Origin: Rhodobacter viridis
GTDB lineage: Bacteria > Pseudomonadota > Alphaproteobacteria > Rhodobacterales > Rhodobacteraceae
Assembly (NCBI RefSeq): GCF_003217355.1
Contig: NZ_QJTK01000009.1
Span: 101,724-165,723, forward strand
Direction of reading: 5' to 3'
Length of the DNA stretch: 64,000 nucleotides
In this document: positions 37,317 to 46,875 of the stretch, piece by piece
Layout of the letters: each line of letters begins with the position of its first letter
Numbering within the stretch: position 1 is the stretch's first letter
The notes under the pieces: model-generated
Databases searched by the model: none
What the model was told of the DNA's origin: nothing
The model's input: only the letters and a program-made list of their open reading frames with translations
Translations under genes and position numbers: made by a program

Positions 37317-38110
37317 GCTTCGACCTCCCCCATCAGACCTTGGCGGGCCGGAACGGCTTCCACCTCGGCGCGCCATTCGACAAGTTGGAGAGCGCCGTCG
37401 AAGGTTTCAACCAGCGCCGTCCGGCTGTCGACCCAATCGCCGCAATTCGCATAGGTGATCGGGCCGCTCTGCCGCAGTGCCGCCTTGTGGAAGTGACCGC
37501 AAATCACCCCTTCGTGCCCGGTCGTGATCGCCATCGTCGCCAGACGCTTCTCGAAGCCGTTGCCGACCATCATCAAGGCGTTGACGCCACAGATCGCCCA
37601 TTCGAAAATCCCCCGCTTCGCCGAGGGCCGCAGGCCGCGCAACGCGTGATCAACCGCGCGCAGGGCGGCATCGAGCCGGGAGCCGATCCGGGTCATGATG
37701 TGGAAGCGGAAGATCCGCGCATCGACCTGATCGCCATGCAGGACAAGGTAGCGGGTGCCGTCCGCGGCAATGTGGGTCAGGCTGTCGGTCAGCTCGAAAC
37801 ATTCGTAACGGTCGCCCTCGATCTCGCGCAGGGGGGCGTCGTGATTGCCGGGCAGATAGACGACGCGGGTGCCGGACCGGGCGCGGGCGCTCAGATCGCT
37901 CCAGATCGCATCCTGCGCCGCGCCCCAGTGCAGCTTGCCCGGGTGCCAGACATCCAGAATGTCGCCGACCAGATAGATCGTCTCGGCGTCGACGCCGGTC
38001 AGGAAATCGAGGATCTCCGCCGCGCGACACCCCCTTGCGCCCAGATGCAGATCAGACAGGAACAGACTGCGGTAACGGCGGCGCGGACGGGTGGCGGAAG
38101 CGTCGAACAT
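37313..38110 (-). CDS. Metallophosphoesterase, LpxH-like
   Basis: A 265-residue calcineurin-type phosphoesterase. Metal-binding blocks are LSDLHLGARG, VGDILDVWHPG, LPGNHDAP and the C-terminal GHFHKA. It resembles UDP-2,3-diacylglucosamine hydrolases, but a glycosyltransferase operon suggests a different phosphorylated lipid. The ATG at 38110 is preferred over an upstream start at 38179. It is the first gene of the three-gene unit. Confidence 0.85.
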   Translation of the reverse strand: MFDASATRPRRRYRSLFLSDLHLGARGCRAAEILDFLTGVDAETIYLVGDILDVWHPGKLHWGAAQDAIWSDLSARARSGTRVVYLPGNHDAPLREIEGDRYECFELTDSLTHIAADGTRYLVLHGDQVDARIFRFHIMTRIGSRLDAALRAVDHALRGLRPSAKRGIFEWAICGVNALMMVGNGFEKRLATMAITTGHEGVICGHFHKAALRQSGPITYANCGDWVDSRTALVETFDGALQLVEWRAEVEAVPARQGLMGEVEA

Positions 38111-38243
38111 GATCAAACCCCGTTGTCGATGCAGTTGAAGTATCAACAGTCGGGAGCGACGCTTCCGTTGCAGCTTCACGAAGATTTCATGACGCTTCGC
38201 CGCAATGCAGCGTCAGGCTGTCGCAGCCTTGGGCGGCAGGCAT

Positions 38244-38280
38244 GAAAAAGCCCGAAGCGCAGGCCCGCTTCGGGCTTTTC
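38244..38280. terminator. Bidirectional terminator at the end of bioY
   Basis: A stem of about 15 bp, GAAAAAGCCCGAAGCG against CGCTTCGGGCTTTTC, with loop CAGGCC. The A/T runs on both sides allow termination either way. It ends the bioMNY transcript. Confidence 0.88.
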
Positions 38281-38294
38281 GAAGTCTTGCAAGC

Positions 38295-38867
38295 TCAGGC
38301 GCGGGCGAGCAGCGCCGAGGGGCGGTATTGCGCGATGGTGCGGGTGACGAACGCGGTCACCACGACCTTGATCATGTCGCCCGGGATGAAGGGGGCCATG
38401 ATCAGCGTCGCGGCCGAGAGGCTCATCGGCGCGTCTTCGGGTTTCAGGCCCGCGTTCTTCACCAGCCAGAAGCCGACAATGCCGAGCGCATACATCACGA
38501 CGATGCCCCCGAGCGTCGCGCCGATCCCGGCGGCAAGGGCGACCGGAACGCGGCGCAGGCGCTCGACGATCAGGCCGGTGACGAAGGCGGCCGGAAGCCA
38601 GCCGATCAGGAAGCCCGCGGTCGGGCCGACGAAGATGCCAAGGCCACCGCGGCCGCCCGCCAGCACCGGCAGGCCGATCGCGACCAGCGCCTGCACCAGA
38701 AGCACCGCCAGCGCCCCGCGCCAGCTGCCCAGAACGGCCCCCGCCAGCATCACGCCGAGCGATTGCAGCGTGATCGGCACGCCGAAGCCGAGCGGAATGG
38801 CAGGCACGAAGCCCAGCGCCACGATCAGCGCGGCGAACAGCCCGATAAGGGTCACATTACGTTCCAA
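38295..38867 (-). CDS. bioY: Biotin transporter substrate-binding subunit BioY
   Basis: A 190-residue S component with about six membrane helices that binds biotin. The family block is VPITLQSLGVMLAGAVLG, with GGRGGLGIFVGPTAGFLIGW later. The start is a TTG at 38867 with GGGGGAGAG upstream, since no in-frame ATG fits. It stands last in the bioM-bioN-bioY order. The R. capsulatus BioMNY system is the experimentally studied prototype of ECF biotin importers. Confidence 0.93.
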   Translation of the reverse strand: MERNVTLIGLFAALIVALGFVPAIPLGFGVPITLQSLGVMLAGAVLGSWRGALAVLLVQALVAIGLPVLAGGRGGLGIFVGPTAGFLIGWLPAAFVTGLIVERLRRVPVALAAGIGATLGGIVVMYALGIVGFWLVKNAGLKPEDAPMSLSAATLIMAPFIPGDMIKVVVTAFVTRTIAQYRPSALLARA

Positions 38868-38868
38868 G

Positions 38869-39489
38869 TCAGTCTCTCCCCCTGTGCGGCAGGGCCAATC
38901 CACCGCGTGCGCGCAGTGCATCGGCCATATGATCTGCATCGTCAAGCAGCGAAAACGTCAACGGCGCAAGGAGTTTCGTGCGGGGTTTGCGGGCGGAGCG
39001 GGCCATCCAGGCCTCGGTCAGGGTGTCGTAGCGCGCGCGCAGAACCGGCACGAAGCGGATCACCAGAGCCACGGAAATCGCCGGGACACGCGGGGAAATG
39101 CCAAACTTCGCAAGCGGTTGGGCAAGGCGTTCGATCAGGGCAACGATCTCGGGCAGGGGCGTCGTCAGGGTCACCACATTGGCCAGCCCGACCATCGCGA
39201 AGACCCGCAGACCGAACAGGACCCCCAGACGAAAGTCGCCCTGCAGCGTGTCCCAGATCAGGATCACCGCCACGATCCAGACCAGCGGCCGCAGCGTCAC
39301 AAGGCTTTGCGCCATCGCGCGACGCCCCAGGCTGGCGGTCAGCGCCAGCGCGATCAGCACCGCCGCCCCCTGCCCCGCAAGAGTGCCGATCTGCATCAAC
39401 CCGATCATCGCAAGGGTCAGAAGACCGAATTTCAGCGCAGCGGGCAGGCGATGCGCCCAGGTCCGATAGGGCAGCGCGAGGCTCAGCAT
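38869..39489 (-). CDS. bioN: ECF transporter T component BioN
   Basis: A 206-residue membrane protein that couples the BioM ATPase to BioY. About five helices are followed by a cytoplasmic region with the two coupling motifs ARG/ARS ([13 protein letters not shown] and DALRARGG). The start at 39489 overlaps the bioM stop (ATGCTGA). The stop lies one base from the bioY start. Confidence 0.92.
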   Translation of the reverse strand: MLSLALPYRTWAHRLPAALKFGLLTLAMIGLMQIGTLAGQGAAVLIALALTASLGRRAMAQSLVTLRPLVWIVAVILIWDTLQGDFRLGVLFGLRVFAMVGLANVVTLTTPLPEIVALIERLAQPLAKFGISPRVPAISVALVIRFVPVLRARYDTLTEAWMARSARKPRTKLLAPLTFSLLDDADHMADALRARGGLALPHRGRD

Positions 39490-40187
39490 GCCGCGTCCCG
39501 CGCCAGCGCCTCCATCGCCGCGATGTAGCGCGGCAGAACCTCGGCGGGCGGGCCATCGGCCTCGATCCGGCCCGCTTCCAGCCACAGGATGCGGTCAAAG
39601 CCGGTCAGCCGCGCCGGATCATGCGTCACCAGAACGACATGCTGCGCCAGCGCCGCGATCCGCGCCTCGATCGCCAGCGCGGTCGGCAAATCGAGCGAAT
39701 TGAACGGCTCGTCGAACAGGATCCAGTCCGGCTCCATCGCGAGGATCGACATCAGGCAGACCAGCTGGCGTTGCCCCTGCGACAGCGTATGGCAGAGCCG
39801 ATCCGCCCAGTCCGACCGCCCCTGCGCCGCCAGAACGGCCTCGGCCCGGCGCAGCGCCTCGGCGCGCTTCAGGCCCTTCTGTTCCAGACCGAAGGCGATC
39901 TCGTCGCGCACCACCGGAAAGATGATCTGGTGATCGGGGTTCTGAAACAGCAGACCGACCGTCGCCAGCGCCCCGGTGCGATCCTTCGCGACCTCGATGC
40001 CGTTCACCCGGACCTGCCCGCGCTGCGGCGCCACAAGCCCGGTGATCAGCCGGATCAGCGAGGATTTGCCCGCGCCGTTGCGCCCGACAACCCCGATGCG
40101 CCGCTCGGTCAGGCGCAGGGTCAGATCAGGAAAGATCCTTGCCCCGTCCCGTTCCAGCGTCACATGTCCGATATCGATTGCGTGCAT
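39483..40187 (-). CDS. bioM: ECF transporter ATP-binding protein BioM
   Basis: A 234-residue ABC ATPase that powers biotin uptake. Walker A is [11 protein letters not shown], the signature is [11 protein letters not shown], and Walker B is [12 protein letters not shown]. First gene of bioMNY, divergent from cydD across a 158-base gap. I saw no BioR-type TTATCTATAA box in that gap. Confidence 0.94.
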   Translation of the reverse strand: MHAIDIGHVTLERDGARIFPDLTLRLTERRIGVVGRNGAGKSSLIRLITGLVAPQRGQVRVNGIEVAKDRTGALATVGLLFQNPDHQIIFPVVRDEIAFGLEQKGLKRAEALRRAEAVLAAQGRSDWADRLCHTLSQGQRQLVCLMSILAMEPDWILFDEPFNSLDLPTALAIEARIAALAQHVVLVTHDPARLTGFDRILWLEAGRIEADGPPAEVLPRYIAAMEALARDAAC

Positions 40188-40345
40188 CGTCGCCTCCGGC
40201 GTCTGCCTTGCCCGCTTGGCTCCGCAAGGTCAACCGCGAAGCGGTGGCGATTGCGCGGCGGCGGTGTTAAGGCTGGCGTCGGTGGGCGGAATCATGTCGC
40301 CGATCCTGACCCATCGCCGCGAAAAGGCCCAAGATTGAAGGCTCG

Positions 40346-42049
40346 ATGACCGAAACCTGTCTGTCACCCGCTGAAGCCAAGGCCGAATTGGCCCGTCTGA
40401 CCGCTCCGGTCTCGAAGCAACTGCGCTCGGCCGGGATGCTGGCCGCCCTGTCCGAGATGCTCTGGGCCGCGCAGGCCGCGCTGGTCGCCACCGCCCTTGG
40501 CGGTTTGGTGGCCCCGCCCGCCAGCCTTTCGGTGCCGCAGGCCGCAATCGGATTCGTCTTCGTGATGCTGCTGCGGGCCGCGCTTGATGCCGCCGCGCAG
40601 GCCCGCGCCAACCGCGCCGCGACGACGCTTGTGGCCAGCGAACGGGCGCAACTGCTGACCGAGGCCGCGCGTCTTGATGCCCGCGCCACCGGCATGGCCC
40701 CCGCCGAACTCGCCAGCCTTGCGGGCGAGAAGCTGGCGCTGCTCGGTCCCTATGTGTCGCGCTTCACCCCGGCGATGACGCGCTCGCGCATCGTGCCGCT
40801 CGTGTTTCTGGCGCTGGTCGCGCCGCTGAGCTGGGTCGTCGCGCTGATCTTCATGATCGCCGGGCCGCTGATCCCGGTCTTCATGGCGCTGATCGGGATG
40901 GCGGCGCAACAGGCCTCGGAACGGCAGATGGCGCATATGGGCACGCTGAACGGCACGCTGGCCGACCGCATCGCCGCCAGCGCCGATCTGCGGCTGCTGG
41001 GCGCCGAGGCCCGGGCCGGACGCGAACTGTCGATCGTGTTTCACATCCTGCGCGCGCGCACGATGAAGGTGCTGACGGTCGCCTTCCTGTCCTCGACCGT
41101 GCTGGAACTCTTTTCCGCGCTCGGCGTCGCGCTGGTCGCGGTTTATGTCGGCTTCAACCTGCTTGGAGAGATCACCTGGGGCTCCTGGGGCGGGCAGCTG
41201 CACCCGGCGAGCGGGATTTTCCTTTTGATGCTGGCGCCGAACATGTTCCAGCCGATGCGCGATCTGGCCGCCGCCTGGCATGACCGGGCCTCGGCCTTTG
41301 CCGTTGCGGGCGAACTCAAGGCCGCCAAGGCGATGCTGTCGGAAGAAGGTCAGATCATGGGCTCGGGCGCCGCTGCGACGGCGCTGCCGCCTGCGGCGCT
41401 CAGCTGGCACGGTCTGGCGCTGCGCCCGGGCCCCGGCGCCGCGCCGATTTCCCTGCCCGACGGGCAGGTGGCCCCGGGCGAGGCCGTGGCCATTTCCGGG
41501 CCTTCGGGCGCGGGCAAGACCACCCTTATTGCCGCTCTGGCCGGGCTGATCCGCCCCGATGCGGGCGAGATCCGCTGGGGCGAGACGGCTCTGGCCGAAG
41601 ACAGCGCCGATGCGATCCGCGCCGGGCTCGGCTGGCTGCCGCAGGCGCCGCAATTCATCGCCGCGCCCTTGTCCGAAGCCATCACGCTTGGCCGTCCGGG
41701 CGATCTGGCCGCGGCGCTGAAGGCCGCCCATGCCGAGGAAATCATTGCCGCCCTGCCCGAAGGCTTGGCGACGCCGCTCGGCGATATCGGCGGCGGCGTC
41801 TCGGGGGGCGAGGCGCGGCGGCTGATGCTGGCCCGTGCCCACCACGCGCAGGCGCATCTGATCCTGGCCGACGAGCCGACCGCCGACCTTGATGCCGAAA
41901 CCGCGCAGCTGGTGCTGGCCGGGCTGATGGCGCTGCGCGATGGCGGCGCGGCGCTTTTGATTGCCAGCCATGATCCCACGGTGATCGCCGCGATGGATAG
42001 GGTGATCGCCCTTGAAGGCAATGGCCATGATGCGGAGGACCGGACATGA
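40346..42049 (+). CDS. cydD: Thiol reductant ABC exporter subunit CydD
   Basis: A 567-residue half-transporter that with CydC exports cysteine or glutathione and is needed for cytochrome bd assembly. Six membrane helices (about 25-330) are followed by an ATPase domain with Walker A SGPSGAGKTTL, signature GGGVSGGEARRLM and Walker B LILADEPTADLD. The stop overlaps the cydC start. cydAB are not in this window. Confidence 0.9.
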   Translation: MTETCLSPAEAKAELARLTAPVSKQLRSAGMLAALSEMLWAAQAALVATALGGLVAPPASLSVPQAAIGFVFVMLLRAALDAAAQARANRAATTLVASERAQLLTEAARLDARATGMAPAELASLAGEKLALLGPYVSRFTPAMTRSRIVPLVFLALVAPLSWVVALIFMIAGPLIPVFMALIGMAAQQASERQMAHMGTLNGTLADRIAASADLRLLGAEARAGRELSIVFHILRARTMKVLTVAFLSSTVLELFSALGVALVAVYVGFNLLGEITWGSWGGQLHPASGIFLLMLAPNMFQPMRDLAAAWHDRASAFAVAGELKAAKAMLSEEGQIMGSGAAATALPPAALSWHGLALRPGPGAAPISLPDGQVAPGEAVAISGPSGAGKTTLIAALAGLIRPDAGEIRWGETALAEDSADAIRAGLGWLPQAPQFIAAPLSEAITLGRPGDLAAALKAAHAEEIIAALPEGLATPLGDIGGGVSGGEARRLMLARAHHAQAHLILADEPTADLDAETAQLVLAGLMALRDGGAALLIASHDPTVIAAMDRVIALEGNGHDAEDRT

Positions 42050-43710
42050 TCGCGCTTTTCCGTCTGGCCCGTCGCCTGTCAGAAACGGACCGCACCGCCT
42101 TCCTCCGCGGCCTTGCGCTGATGGTCACCGTGCTGGTCATGGGCGTTGCCCTGCTCGGCCTGTCGGGCTGGTTCGTCACCGCCGCGGCGGCGGCCGGGGT
42201 GGCCGGGGTCGGGGTCGGCTTCGACTTCTTCCGCCCTTCGGCCGGGGTCCGGTTTCTGGCGCTTGGCCGCGCGATGGCACGCTATGGCGAGCGCCTGCTG
42301 ACGCATGACGCCACGCTGCGCGCGCTGGCCGGGATGCGCAGTGCCGTCTATGCCGGGATCACCCGGCTGCCGCATGAGGTGCAATCGCGCCTGCGCGGGG
42401 CCGAGGCGCTGAACCGCATCACCTCGGACATCGACGCGCTTGATGGGCTGATGCTGCGCCTTGTGCTGCCGATCAGCGCCGCGCTGGCCGGTCTGGCCGC
42501 GGGCACGCTGGCGGTCTGGTTCCTTGTGACCCCCGCCGCCGCGATCGCGCTGGCGCTGATCTATGCGCTTGGCGGCACGCTGATCCTTGCGGTCACCGCC
42601 CGCATCGCCCATCGCCCGGCCGCCGCGGCCGAGGCCGGGCTGCAATCCTTGCGCGCCGCCAGCCTCGATCTGATGCGCAACCGCGCCGATCTGGCCGTGG
42701 CCGGGGCGCTCGATCGTCTGACCGGTGTGGCGCTTGAGGCGGTGAATGCCGAGGAAACCGCCCGCAATCGTCTCGACGATATCGAGCGGCAATCCTCCTC
42801 GGCACTGTCGCTGACCGTCGGTCTGGCCGCCGCGGCGACGCTTTATCTGGGCGGCACCGCGGCCGAGGCCGGGTTGATCTCGCCCGCCCGCGCCGCCATC
42901 GGTTTCTTCGTGGCGCTGGCGCTGGCCGAAAGCCTTGGCGCACTGCGCCGCGGTCTGGCGGAATGGGGCCGGATGCAGGGCGCGGCCGAGCGGGTTCTGC
43001 GCCTGACCGACACGCCGCCGCGGCCCGAACCGGCCGTCGTGCCGCTGCCTTTGCCCGAAAAGCCGCTGCTGAACGTCACCGATCTGCGCCATCGCCGCGC
43101 GGGGGCGCAGCGCGACAGCTTCGGGCCGGTCTCCTTCACCCTCGCCCGGGCCGAGACGCTGCTGATCACCGGGCCGTCGGGCGTCGGCAAATCGACCCTG
43201 CTCGCCACGCTGGCCGGTCTGACCGCGCCCGTTTCGGGGCAGATCCTGCTTTCAGGCGTGCCTTTGGCGGATTGGTCGGAGGAACTCTTGCGCTCGTGGC
43301 TGACGCTGGTGCCACAACGCTCGGCGCTGATGGCGGGCACCGTGGCCGAGAACCTGTCGCTGGCCCTGCCCGAGGGGCAGCCGCTGGACGAAGACCTGCT
43401 CTGGAAGGTGCTCGAGGCTGTCGATCTGGCCAGCACGTTGCGCGCCCGCGAAGGGCTTGCGACGCAGCTTGGCCCGCATGGCTCGGGCCTGTCGGGCGGT
43501 CAGGCGAAGCGGCTGGCGCTGGCGCGCGCCGTTCTGCGCCGTCCGAAGGTGCTGATGCTGGATGAACCGACCGAGGGGCTGGATGCGCCGACGGCCAAGG
43601 CGACGCTGGCGGGCATCCGCGCGCTTCTGCCCGACACCGGGATCATCTTCGTCAGCCACCGCAGCCCCGATGCCGATCTGGCCGACCGGGTGCTGCATCT
43701 GGCGGAATGA
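42046..43710 (+). CDS. cydC: Thiol reductant ABC exporter subunit CydC
   Basis: A 554-residue half-transporter that forms a heterodimer with CydD. The membrane domain is about 1-320. The ATPase domain has Walker A TGPSGVGKSTL, signature GSGLSGGQAKRLA and Walker B VLMLDEPTEGLDA. The four-base overlap with cydD ensures balanced synthesis. It is convergent with P450 gene A, with 15 bases between the stops. Confidence 0.9.
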   Translation: MIALFRLARRLSETDRTAFLRGLALMVTVLVMGVALLGLSGWFVTAAAAAGVAGVGVGFDFFRPSAGVRFLALGRAMARYGERLLTHDATLRALAGMRSAVYAGITRLPHEVQSRLRGAEALNRITSDIDALDGLMLRLVLPISAALAGLAAGTLAVWFLVTPAAAIALALIYALGGTLILAVTARIAHRPAAAAEAGLQSLRAASLDLMRNRADLAVAGALDRLTGVALEAVNAEETARNRLDDIERQSSSALSLTVGLAAAATLYLGGTAAEAGLISPARAAIGFFVALALAESLGALRRGLAEWGRMQGAAERVLRLTDTPPRPEPAVVPLPLPEKPLLNVTDLRHRRAGAQRDSFGPVSFTLARAETLLITGPSGVGKSTLLATLAGLTAPVSGQILLSGVPLADWSEELLRSWLTLVPQRSALMAGTVAENLSLALPEGQPLDEDLLWKVLEAVDLASTLRAREGLATQLGPHGSGLSGGQAKRLALARAVLRRPKVLMLDEPTEGLDAPTAKATLAGIRALLPDTGIIFVSHRSPDADLADRVLHLAE

Positions 43711-43725
43711 ACGGCCTCCCCCGGA

Positions 43726-45126
43726 TCAGCTCCGGGGGGTCAGTTTCAGCTTGATCCCGGCATCCGAACGCACGGTCAGATGCGCGACCGGCATCGGCAC
43801 CTCGCCCGCGACGGGTTCGAAGCGGAAGGCACGCAGGAACATCGACAGGATGAGCGGCCCTTCGGCCATCGCAAAAGCCGCGCCCGGGCAGACCCGCGGT
43901 CCTTCCGAAAACGGCACATAGGCGTCACGCAAGCCGATCTTGCCGTTCTCGGTCTCCCAGCGGCCGGGATCGAAAGCATCCGGGTTGTCCCAGATCCGCT
44001 CGTGCCGATGCAGGTGCCACGGGCTGACGATGATCTGCGCCCCCTTCTTCACCTTGCGGCCGCGGAAGCTCATCGGGCAGGCGGCCTCGCGCACGAACAT
44101 CGGCACCGGCGGGTAAAGCCGCATCGATTCGCGGAACACCGCCCGCGACAGCTTCAGCCGGTTGAGGGTCGAGAACACCGGAATGTCGTCGCCCAGCACC
44201 TCGGTCGCTTCCGCGGCCAGTTTCTCCTGCCAGTCGGGATGGGTGGCGAGCAGGTACAGCGACCAGGCCAGCGCCGCGGCCGAGGTCTCGTGCCCGGCGA
44301 GGAAAAAGATCGCCACCTGATCGACCATTTCTTCGGTCTCGAAGACATGGCCGGTTTCCGGGTCGGGCGTCGTCATGATCTTCGTCGCCAGATCGTCGGG
44401 CGCGATGCCGTTCTCGATCTCGTTCGCCCGCATCGTCGCCAGCTTTCGGATCAGCGCCCGGATCGCCTGCGCCGTGGCGACCGTCTGTTTCGAATGGAAC
44501 GAGGGGAACCATTTCGGGAAGGGCAGGATCGCGGCCAGGTTCGCCACCGGATGCGCGGCCTGATGGGCGCGGAAGCCCTCGAAGGCGGCTTGCGCGATCT
44601 CGTGCTCGATCGGCATCGAGAACATCGTGCGGAAGATCACATCCATCGCCACATGGCTGGTTTCCGCCTCGATTTCCAAGGGCTTGCCATCGGCCTTGGC
44701 CTGCAGCCGCGCGACCGCGGCGACGCCGCTGTCCCACATCGCCGGGAAAACCTCGCGCAGACGGCCGCCCTCGAAGGCGGGGTCGATGATGCGGCGTTGA
44801 TGCTCCCAAAGCGCGCCGTTGGTGATGAAGACAGAGTCACGCAGAAGCGGTTTCAGACCGAAGCGGATGCGTTCGGATTTCGGGAAGTCATGCGGCGAGC
44901 CCCGCAGCACCCGGTGCACCAGATCCGGTTCGTTGCACAGAAACGACCGGAAGAACGGCGTCTTCATCTCGGCCATCCAGGCGCGGTAAAGATGCGCGGG
45001 CTGCGCCGACAGAATGTCGCGCTGAAACAGCCGAAGGTATTCCCGCAGTGACACCTTGCCCTGACGCGCGGCCGGTTTCGGCGGCAGACCTGTCCCCTGC
45101 GGAGCGGTTGCGGTTTCATCTCTCAT
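43726..45126 (-). CDS. Cytochrome P450 (paralogue A)
   Basis: A 466-residue soluble cytochrome P450. It has an I-helix oxygen-binding block FFLAGHETSAAALAW, the ExxR motif ESMRLYPPVP, and the haem-binding loop PFSEGPRVCPGAAFA with the ligand C413. No membrane anchor and no fused reductase. Substrate unknown. The ATG at 45126 has GGAGC upstream. It is clearly paralogous to the P450 at 55136, sharing long blocks such as SPWHLHRHERIW and ALAWSLYL. Confidence 0.92.
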   Translation of the reverse strand: MRDETATAPQGTGLPPKPAARQGKVSLREYLRLFQRDILSAQPAHLYRAWMAEMKTPFFRSFLCNEPDLVHRVLRGSPHDFPKSERIRFGLKPLLRDSVFITNGALWEHQRRIIDPAFEGGRLREVFPAMWDSGVAAVARLQAKADGKPLEIEAETSHVAMDVIFRTMFSMPIEHEIAQAAFEGFRAHQAAHPVANLAAILPFPKWFPSFHSKQTVATAQAIRALIRKLATMRANEIENGIAPDDLATKIMTTPDPETGHVFETEEMVDQVAIFFLAGHETSAAALAWSLYLLATHPDWQEKLAAEATEVLGDDIPVFSTLNRLKLSRAVFRESMRLYPPVPMFVREAACPMSFRGRKVKKGAQIIVSPWHLHRHERIWDNPDAFDPGRWETENGKIGLRDAYVPFSEGPRVCPGAAFAMAEGPLILSMFLRAFRFEPVAGEVPMPVAHLTVRSDAGIKLKLTPRS

Positions 45127-45310
45127 CGGCTCGCTCCGGTGCTGCAAGGTCATCGCTCGGATATCGAAAGGCAATTTGCGCTTGTCAGTGACGGCTATCA
45201 CAGGTTTTTGCCCCTGTCCGCAAAGTGATACCATGGGTCGCACTCGCCCGGGCAGCGAAACGGGAGTAAAGTCGTCGGAAATCCAACCGGCGCAAAGGCC
45301 GCGTATTTCG

Positions 45311-46066
45311 ATGCTTGACGCCCTTGATCCCCCGACGCACCCCTGCGGGAAGTGCCTCTTCTACGAAAAGAGCCTGTGGAATCCCGTGGGGATCGGCGGC
45401 GTGTCGGTCTTGGCCTGCGGCTTTTCCCGCCGCGAGATCGCCGCGGGCGAAGTGCTGTTCGAACAGGGCAGCCGCAACAAGGGCGTGTTCTGCGTCTCGA
45501 AGGGGCTGATCGCGCTGCGCAGCCACAACCCGGACGGCTCCTCGACGCTGATGCGCCTTGCCTATCCGGGCGAGATCGTCGGCTTCCGCTCCTTCCTGAG
45601 CCACGGCGAACACCAGACCGAGGCCCGGGCGCTGATGCCCGCGCGGGTCTGCACCGTCGCGCGCGGCAGCGCCGAGAAACTTCTGCGCAGCCATCCCGCG
45701 ATCATGGAGCGGCTGATGGTGCGGGCCGTGGCCGAGATCGACCGCAGCCATGCGCGGATCATCGCCGCCGCGACGACCTCGAACAAGGACCGGCTGGAAG
45801 AGCTGCTGACCTGGCTGATGGCCCGGCATGGCACGCGCACTGGGGCGGAGTTGCGGATGCAGCTGCCGATGACGCGCTCGGATCTGGCCGATCTGATCGG
45901 CGTGCAGCGCGAGACGATGTCGCGTTTGATCAAGCGTCTGGAAGAAGATGGCGAGTTCCGGTTCTCGGGGCGCGAGGTCTGCATGCGGGCCGGTGCGGAT
46001 GTGATGGCCGAGTGCAGCGCCGAAGAACGCGCCGAGGTGGAGCTTCTGGTGCAGCGTCTGCGCTAG
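45311..46066 (+). CDS. Crp/Fnr family transcriptional regulator
   Basis: A 251-residue regulator with a cyclic-nucleotide-type beta barrel, dimer helix (about 145-175) and a C-terminal helix-turn-helix (MTRSDLADLIGVQRETMSRLIK) whose E..SR pattern is FNR-like. N-terminal cysteines C12 and C15 (HPCGKCLF), C36, and a later cysteine in ARVCTVARG could bind an Fe-S cluster, but spacing differs from FNR. Start uncertain: ATG 45311 gives FNR length, ATG 45233 is the alternative. It lies between P450 gene A and the chemotaxis operon. Confidence 0.83.
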   Translation: MLDALDPPTHPCGKCLFYEKSLWNPVGIGGVSVLACGFSRREIAAGEVLFEQGSRNKGVFCVSKGLIALRSHNPDGSSTLMRLAYPGEIVGFRSFLSHGEHQTEARALMPARVCTVARGSAEKLLRSHPAIMERLMVRAVAEIDRSHARIIAAATTSNKDRLEELLTWLMARHGTRTGAELRMQLPMTRSDLADLIGVQRETMSRLIKRLEEDGEFRFSGREVCMRAGADVMAECSAEERAEVELLVQRLR

Positions 46067-46188
46067 GCCGAACGATGCAACGCACAGTTGCGCCGACTCG
46101 ATAAAATTCGAAGGAAAACGATCCGGATTAGCGTTTCGGTAAGCTGCCGCCCGTAGCTTTCAGGCATCTTGCCAGCAACGCGCGCCCG

Positions 46189-46497
46189 ATGATCGACCTT
46201 TGCGATTCCCCATCCCTGCAGGATCTGACCGGGCTCAAGCTCGCGCTGATCCGGCTGATCGAGACCGAGGCCGATCCGCGGATCGAGACCGCGGCCTTGA
46301 CCGGTGCCTCGCCCGCGCTGGTGCAGCTGCTGTTCGCGGCCCAGCGCATGGCGCAGGCACGGGGCAAGCGGCTCGAGATTTCCTGTCCGGCAAAGGGGGG
46401 TCTGGCCACGGCGCTGACGGCGCTGGGGGTCGAGGATGCCCTTGATACCGGCGCGCAGATCGACGCCGGGCGCTGGACCGGCCTGACCACCCCATGA
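46189..46497 (+). CDS. STAS-domain protein of the chemotaxis operon
   Basis: A 102-residue protein with a STAS-like fold, as often found beside cheY in alphaproteobacterial chemotaxis operons. Alternating strands and helices are followed by the ALGVEDALDTG end. The usual phosphorylatable serine motif is not obvious. It starts the operon, 9 bases ahead of cheY. Its role may be to modulate signalling, which is inferred only. Confidence 0.65.
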   Translation: MIDLCDSPSLQDLTGLKLALIRLIETEADPRIETAALTGASPALVQLLFAAQRMAQARGKRLEISCPAKGGLATALTALGVEDALDTGAQIDAGRWTGLTTP

Positions 46498-46506
46498 GGA
46501 GACCCC

Positions 46507-46875
46507 ATGTCAAAGACCATCATGACCATCGACGACAGCCCTTCGGTCCGGCAGATGATGAGCATGACGCTGCGCGGCGCCGGCTTTGCCGTGCTTGAGG
46601 CCGTCGATGGCGAAGATGCGCTGAAGAAGCTGGCCACGGCCAAGGTCGATTGCGTCTTCACCGACCAGAACATGCCGGTGCTGGACGGGCTGGGCTTCAT
46701 CAAGCGGTTCCGGGCGACCCCGAATTCGGTGGGCGTGCCGGTGGTGTTCCTGTCGACCGAGTCGCGCGACGACCTGAAATCCGCCGCCCGTGCAGCGGGC
46801 GCCACGGGCTGGCTGACCAAACCCTTCGATCAGGCGAAACTGCTTGAGGTCGTGCGCAAGGTCGTGCGCGCATGA
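46507..46875 (+). CDS. cheY: Chemotaxis response regulator CheY
   Basis: A 122-residue single receiver domain. The acidic pocket is D9/D10 with the phospho-acceptor D53 (TDQNMP), the switch residue S83 or T84 (FLSTES), and the conserved lysine in WLTKPF. It would carry the phosphoryl signal from CheA. GAGG precedes the ATG, and the stop overlaps cheA. Confidence 0.9.
   Translation: MSKTIMTIDDSPSVRQMMSMTLRGAGFAVLEAVDGEDALKKLATAKVDCVFTDQNMPVLDGLGFIKRFRATPNSVGVPVVFLSTESRDDLKSAARAAGATGWLTKPFDQAKLLEVVRKVVRA

Noticed and set aside
40188..40345. Searched the bioM-cydD gap for a BioR box
   Set aside because: No TTATCTATAA-like sequence is visible.
46102..46125. Possible sigma-28 promoter before the chemotaxis operon (TAAAATTC then CCGGAT)
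   Set aside because: The -10 element matches the consensus GCCGATAA poorly, so I did not list it.
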